Shown here: positions 13,419 to 19,227 of the stretch, piece by piece
Position numbering within the stretch: the first letter of the stretch is position 1
Layout: every line of letters begins with the position of its first letter
DNA from: Candidatus Caldatribacterium sp.
Lineage (GTDB): Bacteria > Atribacterota > Atribacteria > Atribacterales > Caldatribacteriaceae
NCBI GenBank assembly: GCA_025060675.1
Contig: JANXBI010000029.1
Location: 1-19,227, forward strand
Direction of reading: 5' to 3'
DNA length: 19,227 nucleotides
Position numbers and translations under genes: made by a program
The notes under the pieces: model-generated
Databases searched by the model: none
What the model was told of the DNA's origin: nothing
Seen by the model: only the letters and a program-made list of their open reading frames with translations

Positions 13419-14931
13419 GCCTTTCAAATACTTCACGTAGCGCAGTATAACTTTTCACAAAAATCGGATAAAGTTGGTCATAGATCCTCTTTTCCCTTTC
13501 TTCGGGAACAAAGCGGTCTCGTATCTCCACAAGTTCCTCGGCCACTTCAATCCCTCGGTAGAGTCCTATCCCTACCCCACCACATATCGCTGCTCCAAGA
13601 GATGTTGCTTCCTCAAGATATGCAGGGCGTAAAACCTCCACACCAAAGACACTTGCAAGCATTCTCGCCCAAAAGTCTCCTTTGGCCCCACCACCAATAA
13701 GGCGTACGTTCTCAATCCGTATTCCTTGTTCCCGAAAAGCGTCAAGAATAATCCGAAGATTTAAACTCACACCCTCAAGAACTGCCCGAATCATATGACC
13801 TTTTCTGTGTCTTGGCGTAAGCCCTATGAAGACCCCCCGAGCGTGGGGATCCCACCAAGGAGCTCGTTCACCCATGAGATAGGGAAGAAAAAGAAGGCTT
13901 TCGCTTCCTGGGGGAACCCGTTCGGCCTCAAGGTCCATAAGGAGGTACGGGCTTATTCCAAGAGCTTGGGCAGTTCTCATTTCCTCCCCACACAGAGCAT
14001 CCCGACACCATTGGTACGACCCCCCAGCAGCCTGCATCGTCCCAGTAGGCATGAAAAGCCCAGGCGCAAGATGGTGGAAGGTAAAGGTACGCATTCTCGG
14101 ATCATAGAAGGGTCTTGACGAAGCCAAAGCAATCCAGGAGGAAGAGCCAAGGTAGTTATAGGCCTGCCCTTCCCGCACAACCCCCGCACCACAGGCAGCG
14201 CAGGCCCCATCTCCTCCCCCAATGACCACAGGCGTCCCAGGCAAAAGCCCTACCTCCGCAGCAGCCTTCCTTGTGATTTCCCCAACTACGGCAAAAGAAG
14301 GGAAAACGGGAGGGAGCTTCTCCTCATCAAGCCCGGTGGCTTCGATAATCTCCGAAGACCAGCGTTCTCTAACGATGTCAAAGAGGTTAGTACCCGAGGC
14401 ATCAGAAAAGTCGGTAGCCCATCGTTCCGTAAGCCGGAAAACCACAAAATCCTTGGCAAGCAGGAATTTGTGGGCCTTTCTATACACCTCGGGCTTGTTG
14501 TTCCGAAACCACAAAATCTTAGCAAGGGAATAGTTAGGACTTAATCGGTGCCCAGTAATTCGGTATATTTCTTCATCGGAAATCCTCTCGCGAACCCACT
14601 CAACCTCCTTTATCCCCCGTCGATCGGCCCAGATGATGATTCGAGCCAAGGGATAACCTCTCTCATCCACAGGGAGCGCTCCCATCATCTGCCCCGAGAA
14701 GGAGACCACGCCGATATCCTCTTTCCTTACTTGTGCCTTAAAGAGGAGCTCCTGTGTTGAAGCGACCACCGCCTTCCAGTAGTCCTCAGGGTCCTGCTCA
14801 ACAGAGAGAGCATCAGGGTAAAAGGTCTCGTACCCAAAAAAGCTGCTTGCAAGAATCTTCCCTTCTGGGTCAAAGAGCGTTGCTTTGTTTCCCGTAGTCC
14901 CAAGGTCATGGGCTATAATGAGCTTTCCCAT
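13390..14931 (-). CDS. FGGY-family carbohydrate kinase (xylulokinase-like)
   Basis: 513 aa from the ATG at 14929-14931 with AAGGGG upstream; a 66-codon extension is discarded because it overlaps another gene. The FGGY fold shows the ATP-binding DLGTTGNKATLFD (9-21), SFSGQMMGALPVDERG (77-92), IIIWADRR (98-105) and the catalytic-base region GGGDGACAACGAG with Asp241. MGERAPWWDPHARGVFIGL and GGGAKGDFWARML are the FGGY signatures in the C-terminal half. Xylulokinases usually have SGQMHG; here the His is Met, so the sugar (xylulose, ribulose, another pentulose or a tetritol) is uncertain. It phosphorylates a ketose or polyol for the pentose phosphate route. It is co-transcribed behind the CorC-type gene (26-bp overlap). 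Confidence 0.9.
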   Translation of the reverse strand: MGKLIIAHDLGTTGNKATLFDPEGKILASSFFGYETFYPDALSVEQDPEDYWKAVVASTQELLFKAQVRKEDIGVVSFSGQMMGALPVDERGYPLARIIIWADRRGIKEVEWVRERISDEEIYRITGHRLSPNYSLAKILWFRNNKPEVYRKAHKFLLAKDFVVFRLTERWATDFSDASGTNLFDIVRERWSSEIIEATGLDEEKLPPVFPSFAVVGEITRKAAAEVGLLPGTPVVIGGGDGACAACGAGVVREGQAYNYLGSSSWIALASSRPFYDPRMRTFTFHHLAPGLFMPTGTMQAAGGSYQWCRDALCGEEMRTAQALGISPYLLMDLEAERVPPGSESLLFLPYLMGERAPWWDPHARGVFIGLTPRHRKGHMIRAVLEGVSLNLRIILDAFREQGIRIENVRLIGGGAKGDFWARMLASVFGVEVLRPAYLEEATSLGAAICGGVGIGLYRGIEVAEELVEIRDRFVPEEREKRIYDQLYPIFVKSYTALREVFERLNSVPQPTQ

Positions 14932-16234
14932 TTTCCCCTTCTCCCCTCCCGATAACCGTGAGGCGTACGGTAGCAATTCTCCTCCCGCGCATGCGTTCGA
15001 CTCGGATTGCATACCCATCAACATGCACCGTTTCTCCTTCCTCAGGAACCTTACCCAAAAGCTCCATGACCAAACCTCCGAGGGTTTCAGACTCCTCACT
15101 CTCAGGAATAGCAACACCGAGGAACTCATTCACTGTTTCTATAGGAAGAGAGGCATCCACAAGGTATTCGTGATCACTCAGCTTTCGGTAGGGAGGAGCT
15201 TCTCTGTCGTGCTCATCACGGATTTCTCCTACCAGTTCCTCAAGAAGATCCTCAATGGTTACAAGCCCAGCTGTCCCTCCATATTCATCAAGAACGATAG
15301 CCATGTGGATACGTCGTTGCTGAAGTTCTCGAAGGAGTTCCACAACCTTTTTCGTGGTTGGAACGACGTGAATCGGACGGATAATGTCTCGTACTGGGCG
15401 ATCCAGATTCCCCTCTCGAAGAGCAGGGAGGATGTCCTTGATGTGGACAAACCCAATGATGTTGTCGATATCTTCGCGATACACCGGGAGTCGAGAGAAA
15501 TGACTCTTTAAGGAAAGTTCAAGGGCTTCTCCAAGAGTTGCGTTCTCCTCAATACACACCATATCTGTTCGGGGAGTCATGACCTCGTAGGCTAAGGTAT
15601 CCCCAAACTCAAAGACCTCACTCAGAAGACGTCGTTCTTCAAGAGGAAGCGTTCGTTGCTCACTAATAAAGAGCTTGAGTTCCTCATCGGTGAGAGAACT
15701 CGCTACTTCCTGGGTGACCCCAAAGAGACGAGAAACAAAGTCCGTAGAAGCCGAAAGAGCTACCACCACAGGACGCAAAACCCGAGAAAGGAAGAGGATA
15801 AGCCGAGAAGAAAGAAGGGCAAGACGTTCCGGATGAGCCATAGCGATTCGTTTTGGAACAAGCTCCCCAAGGACCAGAGTAACAAAGGAGATGAGAACTG
15901 TGACAAGAATAACCGCAATCTCCTCTCCGAAGACAGCCAAAATTGGGAAACCACTGCCCTCAAGGCGTCTTCCAAGGTTCCGCGCCAGAGAAATAGCGCC
16001 TGTAGCACTCGCGAAGAACCCTGCCATGGTAACTCCAATTTGAATGGTTGCCAAAAATTCGCTTGGGCTCTCTAAGAGGCGGCGTAAGGCTTCAAACTGC
16101 TTTTCCGAGGCTTTTCCTTTCGTAAGATGGAGGTGGCTCCTCCGGGTTGAAATGAGGGCGATCTCGGAAGCGGCAAAAAAGGCATTAATACCAACAAGGA
16201 GGAAAATGAGAAGGATTGTTCCCAGATACTCCAC
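14906..16234 (-). CDS. CNNM/CBS/CorC-domain membrane protein (HlyC/CorC, UPF0053 family)
   Basis: 442 aa. The N-terminal CNNM/DUF21 domain (1-180) has three or four TM helices, starting with TILLIFLLVGINAFFAASEIALIS and including QIGVTMAGFFASATGA and VLGELVPKRIAMAHPE. A CBS pair follows (219-270 with MTPRTDM, and 285-340 with MAIVLDEYGGTAGLVTIEDL). The C-terminal CorC_HlyC domain (about 355-428) has EYLVDASLPIETVNEFLG and ETLGGLVMELLGKVPEEGE. Such proteins move or sense Mg2+ or other cations in the cytoplasmic membrane; hemolysin is a legacy label. The start is a GTG (16232-16234), with GGAGG 9 nt upstream. The end overlaps the FGGY kinase start by 26 bp. Confidence 0.93.
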   Translation of the reverse strand: MEYLGTILLIFLLVGINAFFAASEIALISTRRSHLHLTKGKASEKQFEALRRLLESPSEFLATIQIGVTMAGFFASATGAISLARNLGRRLEGSGFPILAVFGEEIAVILVTVLISFVTLVLGELVPKRIAMAHPERLALLSSRLILFLSRVLRPVVVALSASTDFVSRLFGVTQEVASSLTDEELKLFISEQRTLPLEERRLLSEVFEFGDTLAYEVMTPRTDMVCIEENATLGEALELSLKSHFSRLPVYREDIDNIIGFVHIKDILPALREGNLDRPVRDIIRPIHVVPTTKKVVELLRELQQRRIHMAIVLDEYGGTAGLVTIEDLLEELVGEIRDEHDREAPPYRKLSDHEYLVDASLPIETVNEFLGVAIPESEESETLGGLVMELLGKVPEEGETVHVDGYAIRVERMRGRRIATVRLTVIGRGEGENGKAHYSP

Positions 16235-16456
16235 TTACATCATCCTCCGAGGCAATGAGGGCAAAAAAGAGGCATTCCTTAAGAGAATCCCACAATACAG
16301 GGGGCAAGAAAACCGCTCGTCCGAATCCTCACTCTCAGACACTGCTTTCTGTGTCCCTCTCCTTCTCCATCCTGGTGCTCTTATCTTACCATATCCTGGG
16401 AAGATTCGCCACTATTGCTCTTTTGTGGTATCCTCTCAGGGAAGGAGTGCAAACCA
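16235..16456. promoter_or_regulatory. Divergent intergenic region (CorC-type gene / hydrolase gene)
   Basis: About 220 bp between divergent starts. It must hold promoters for both directions, but no consensus pair is obvious; the best minus-strand -10 is TAAGAT with only a poor -35. Its forward frames, open for about 100 codons, have no ribosome binding sites and look accidental. Confidence 0.4.
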
Positions 16457-17248
16457 GTGGACAACGCCACACTCTTCAGAGAACGAAAAGAATACACCAT
16501 TTTCCACATCCTCCTCAAACCTCATCTCCCTGCACTGTTTCTCCTTCCTCGAACCTCACCCCCATACCCTGCCCTTTTTTTCCTGCACCACTATCGGGGA
16601 TCAAAGGAGAATATTGTCTTTTTCGCTTCTGAAGCAGCCCGAAAGAACTTTGCTGTCTTGGCCATCGACATGGAGTACCATGGAGAGCGAAGGGTTGACG
16701 GTCAGGATATCCTTTCCACAGACCTTGAAGCAGATTACAAGGCTTTCCTCCAGACCTTCGAAGACGCCTTGTGCGCACTCCAGTTTCTCGAAAGATACGA
16801 AGACATTCGCCGTGGGGAAATCTTCTTCCTTGGCGTAAGTCTTGGAGCACTTGTAGGCGCTGTTGTCTCTGCCCTCTATGGAAAGTTCAAAGGAATTGCC
16901 TTGGTCGTTGGTGGGGGGAACATCGAAATTCTCCTTACAGAAAGCATGCTGGACTCCATCGTGAACATCCGTTATGCCCTTCGCAAGCAGGGAATACCTA
17001 TTCGAGAGGTCGCTACAAGCTGGAAGGACTTGGACCCTCTATATGCTGCAAGGAAAATTATCCGTACTCCTACCTTTCTCTTTAATGCTACCCAGGATAC
17101 TATTGTACCTGGTGAATGCGCTCTCGAACTCTATAGAGCAATCCACGCTCCTAAGGAAATCTTGTGGTTCCATGCCGAGCACGATCTCTTCTACCTTCCC
17201 AAGTACCATATTCCCCAGAGAATCTTCGAATGTTTTACAGGACTATAG
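16457..17248 (+). CDS. Alpha/beta hydrolase
   Basis: 263 aa from the GTG at 16457, chosen for the AAGGAG (16442-16447) 9 nt upstream; a TTG 14 codons earlier has no such site. The alpha/beta hydrolase fold is clear. The oxyanion region is FFLHHYRGSKENI (41-53), and IDMEYHGER (70-78) is the loop after strand 4. The nucleophile elbow is GVSLG with Ser128, the acid is Asp214 in NATQDTIVP, and the base is His242 in FHAEHDLFY. The triad is intact and the length normal for dienelactone-hydrolase-like or esterase/peptidase members. No signal peptide is present, so it is cytoplasmic. The substrate is unknown. It stands alone, and no strong terminator follows it. Confidence 0.88.
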   Translation: MDNATLFRERKEYTIFHILLKPHLPALFLLPRTSPPYPALFFLHHYRGSKENIVFFASEAARKNFAVLAIDMEYHGERRVDGQDILSTDLEADYKAFLQTFEDALCALQFLERYEDIRRGEIFFLGVSLGALVGAVVSALYGKFKGIALVVGGGNIEILLTESMLDSIVNIRYALRKQGIPIREVATSWKDLDPLYAARKIIRTPTFLFNATQDTIVPGECALELYRAIHAPKEILWFHAEHDLFYLPKYHIPQRIFECFTGL

Positions 17249-17385
17249 CAGAACCACAAAAAGGCGAAAAGCTTCTTTCTGACATCATACTGCTTTTCCA
17301 TTTCCTCGGAGGTCGTAGTTGATTGAGCAAGGCAAAAGCACAGCAAGAAAAGCAGACGAAGGAAGGAATCCCTCAAAGAGGGGTC
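17249..17385. other. Short region between the hydrolase stop and the small RNA
   Basis: No gene. On the minus strand a frame opens at 17376 with a signal-peptide-like segment (RLLFLLCFCLAQ) and continues antisense into the hydrolase gene. It has a TTG start and no ribosome binding site. The CCCTC-TTT-GAGGG hairpin (17370-17382) is a possible second terminator for the small RNA. Confidence 0.4.
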
Positions 17386-17526
17386 AAAAAAAGAACCATG
17401 GGTTCCAACGAACCATCTGGTGTACCAGAAGGCATTGCACCTTCCTCCAGGCTCGCTTTACACCTCCTCATTTGGGGAGGTGCTCAAGCTACCCGCCACC
17501 TTCCGATTCCTCGGAACCCATGGCGA
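17386..17526 (-). ncRNA. Unclassified structured small RNA (about 140 nt) with closing stem and U tract
   Basis: Read on the minus strand. A perfect 11-bp closing stem (17513-17523 with 17396-17406) encloses about 106 nt and is followed by UUC and U7 (17386-17392). Inside are a 7-bp hairpin (CACCUCC 17476-17482 with GGAGGUG 17461-17467), extended by GCUU/AAGC (17486-17489 with 17455-17458) and GGC/GCC (17495-17497 with 17450-17452). Two short hairpins follow: GAAGG/CCUUC (17440-17444 with 17428-17432) and UCUGG-UACA-CCAGA (17416-17429), whose arms overlap, so they compete. The 5' bases UUCCGA can also form a 6-bp hairpin with a GGAA loop, competing with the closing stem. GAACC/GGUUC right before the U tract makes a local terminator. 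No minus-strand gene follows, so it is probably a free-standing RNA. I do not recognise the SRP, tmRNA or RNase P consensus; 6S RNA is one candidate by shape only. Confidence 0.65.
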
Positions 17527-17530
17527 TTTT

Positions 17531-17560
17531 ATGATACAATAGCCTCCTTTCCTCTGTCAA
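17531..17560 (-). promoter_or_regulatory. Promoter of the small RNA, with A/T-rich upstream tract
   Basis: On the minus strand TTGACA (17555-17560, perfect) and TATCAT (17531-17536, one mismatch) are 18 bp apart. Directly upstream lies an A/T-run segment (17566-17581, plus-strand A7 then T6), like an UP element. Start is predicted at about 17524-17527, a few bases before the closing stem. Confidence 0.7.
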
Positions 17561-17600
17561 GGGGGAGAAAAAAATTTTTTGAAAGACCTCCGTCTCCTGA

Positions 17601-18708
17601 ATCTTGAGTAAAACCTCGGTTTTCTCTACTTTGACAACCCTTACGAAGGCGCTACGTTTAAAAACCCACCTACCGGTCCCATCCCCACAGGAATCCAAGC
17701 CCGACACCGAACCTGCCCACCCAGCATACCACCCAAAACACGTGCTAGTCGCCATTCAGGAGGCTATCAACAAGCAGAATGGTGACACCATTGTAGCCTC
17801 ACCTGGCACGTACCGCGAAAACACTGATTTCAGGGTGAAGAATATTGTGCTCTGAAGCAAAAATCCCGCTAATTCCTCAGCAATTGCCCCAACCATCACC
17901 GGTAAGGGAGGAAGAGGAAGCGTTGTCACTTCTAAGAGCAGAGAAAAGCACCGAGCAAGGCTTAAGGGTTTCACCGTTCGGAATGGAATTGGATACTCGA
18001 TGCGCTTCTCCCATCGTTCACAGCTTACTTGAGCGGAAGAGTGACACGAATTCTTCACCAACCGTGACATGCAAGGCGATTCGAAGTAAAGTACTTACCA
18101 AGTATGGCGCTTTTGGCATCAGTGGAATACCGTATCTAGAAATTGCCTTGAACGACTGCAAAAACCAGTTGCAAGCAGCAGATGACAGCCCGCCATCTCA
18201 GAGTTCTCTCCCGAAGACATCAGAATCCTACCTGCGACGATTAAGTTACTGGTGACACAATTTTTCTCCTATGGCGAGAGGGTCCTCATAAGCACTACAG
18301 CACACGCGATAACGCAGGCTAGTAGCACACAACTTAGAGAAAACTGCCCCCAGCTGGATTCTCTACCCCAGATGAACCATTCACCGAAGGCACCTGGGCA
18401 TATGGAGAGCTTTCTCCGGTCAATGGTCAAACTCCTAACTCCCTCACTCACGTTGCTCCTTCTCTGCGCACAGAGCGGAGCTCTTTGGAAAATGTCCTAC
18501 GAAACTTATCTCCTATTGGTCTGAGCTGGTCGTTGGAAAGCCTAATGCTAACAAAAAGGAGCCTTATAGAAAAACGGAGACAACTTCCCACTCCTCTAAG
18601 GCGGGTAGTACAACAGGGCTGACGGTAGACCCGGATTTTTCCATAAGGAAAACTTCGAAAAACCCCTTTTATCTCCAAGGGTTACAGGCAAGCACTGCTT
18701 GGAAATAG
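17601..18708 (+). pseudogene. Decayed right-handed parallel beta-helix repeat protein gene
   Basis: Pieces of a secreted beta-helix (NosD/DUF1565-like) protein can be read in changing frames. Around 17755-17852 the text VAIQEAINKQNGDTIVASPG then TYRENTDFRVKNIVL matches the family opener. An in-frame TGA (17853-17855) stands where Arg is usual. The same frame resumes with SKNPANSS, GRGSVVT and LKGFTVRNGIG up to a TGA at 18030-18032. The next pieces are in the frame +1: NSSPTVTCKAI, KYGAFGISGIPYLEIALN (about 18050-18165) and, at 18622-18708, LTVDPDFSIRKTSKNPFYLQ, the typical VDPLF...YHLQPGSPAID ending, followed by TAG. The middle (18190-18470) is unreadable. No start codon or ribosome site is certain. 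The original function (cell surface or carbohydrate-binding) is unknown. Confidence 0.72.
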
Positions 18709-19050
18709 CACATTTGAGTGGCCTTCAGAGAACGCATATCACAACACTCCACACAGCCCAGAGGAGTAGTCTCTCAGGGCAACAAGGATAGAAACACTTT
18801 TCCAGGAGCTTAGACGAAAACTTAACACAGAACCGTACGCGAAAATCTAAAAAGTGAACCAGAAGAATGGTTCCTTCTCCTTGTCTTTCCTTCGACTCCC
18901 AAGGTTTGACACCTTTCGTCCAGGAAAAAAGAAACCATGCTTCAGAGAAAACCTGGATTTTAGTACTCTCTTAGTGTTGAAACGCAAATCCTGAATCACT
19001 TCACTCTACTTTTTCGGAAGAAAACACACCTCTCTTCCTTGTGTGACGCG
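18709..19050. other. Non-coding or decayed stretch after the pseudogene
   Basis: About 340 bp without a usable open frame. A weak 6-bp stem (GAACCA 18856-18861 with TGGTTC 18868-18873) is followed by a pyrimidine-rich run and might be a terminator. Nothing else was recognised. Confidence 0.4.
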
Positions 19051-19219
19051 TGGTATACCATTTTTGTCATAATGGCTCAATGATGCGTATCCTTAGACAT
19101 CTAACCTTGCGGCAAACCTCCCCCCTTTTTGGGCATTTTTGCAGAGTTTGGTATACCACTTCTGTCATAATGGCTCAACGAAGCACATCCTCAGACGTCT
19201 AAGCTTGCGGCAAACCTCC
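19051..19219. repeat. Two direct copies of a 71-bp repeat, 98-bp period, running to the window edge
   Basis: Copies at 19051-19121 and 19149-19219 match at 62 of 71 positions. Each begins with the 10-bp palindrome TGGTATACCA, continues with TGTCATAATGGCTCAA, and ends with TTGCGGCAAACCTCC. The 27 bp between copies are unlike the 8 bp after the second, so far as seen. On the minus strand each copy opens with GGAGGTTTGCCGC. The unit is too long for a CRISPR repeat. It may be a tandem array or a dispersed intergenic element. Confidence 0.75.
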
Positions 19220-19227
19220 TTGGAGTT

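Noticed and set aside
14932..15129. 66-codon N-terminal extension of the FGGY kinase
   Set aside because: It lies inside the CorC-type gene, and the FGGY fold begins at MGKLIIAHDLGTTG with its own ribosome binding site.
17191..17376. Minus-strand ORF with a signal-peptide-like start
   Set aside because: TTG start, no ribosome binding site, and most of it is antisense to the hydrolase gene end. The hydrophobic run is likely chance.
17386..17526. SRP RNA, tmRNA or RNase P RNA
   Set aside because: The SRP tetraloop region, tRNA-like T arm and RNase P core sequences were not found in the structured RNA.
18252..18524. 90-codon ORF in the terminal region
   Set aside because: No ribosome binding site or family match; it lies inside the decayed beta-helix gene.
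19051..19219. CRISPR array
   Set aside because: The repeat unit is 71 bp, only two copies are visible, they differ at 9 positions, and no cas gene is present.

Overview
The window is 19.2 kb of bacterial chromosome at about 50% G+C, densely packed in short operons with GGAGG-type ribosome binding sites and frequent GTG/TTG starts. Gene content (a uL10/bL12 operon with a leader attenuator, single-TM SecE, a stand-alone SAM hydrolase, a type IV pseudopilin set) suggests a deep-branching, possibly thermophilic lineage. An Atribacterota-like organism would fit, but I cannot prove this from sequence alone.

Left part (1-3390): a GntR-family regulator runs off the left edge. After about 360 bp of non-coding DNA with two palindromes come a KDPG/KHG aldolase (eda-type), a convergent membrane-anchored thermonuclease, a D-2-hydroxyacid dehydrogenase (phosphoglycerate dehydrogenase family, no ACT domain) and, divergently, a YdcF/SanA-type DUF218 membrane protein.

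Translation operon (3624-6879, minus strand): tRNA-Leu(GAG), secE, nusG, rplK, rplA, rplJ, rplL, ending in a strong intrinsic terminator. Two near-perfect sigma-70/A promoters drive it, one before the tRNA and one before secE. The rplA-rplJ gap holds an L10-leader-like attenuator in which an L10-type stem, an antiterminator and a terminator compete for the same bases. rpoB/rpoC do not follow rplL.

Middle (6895-13418): an OmpR/PhoB-type response regulator and a PhoR-type histidine kinase (minus strand) lie upstream of the tRNA promoter. On the plus strand a tight five-gene run encodes an MFS transporter, a SAM hydrolase (DUF62) and three type IV pseudopilin-like proteins. The last of these fuses a PilX-like N-terminus to a beta-helical domain.

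Right part (13390-19227): an FGGY sugar kinase overlaps a CNNM/CBS/CorC-type membrane protein on the minus strand, and an alpha/beta hydrolase is divergent from them. The last 2 kb has no intact gene. It holds an apparently undescribed free-standing structured RNA on the minus strand (17386-17526) with its own promoter, A/T-rich upstream tract, 11-bp closing stem and U7 tract. Next comes a decayed right-handed beta-helix protein gene, and finally a 98-bp-period repeat that continues past the right edge. The small RNA and the L10-leader switch are the two most interesting regulatory elements.
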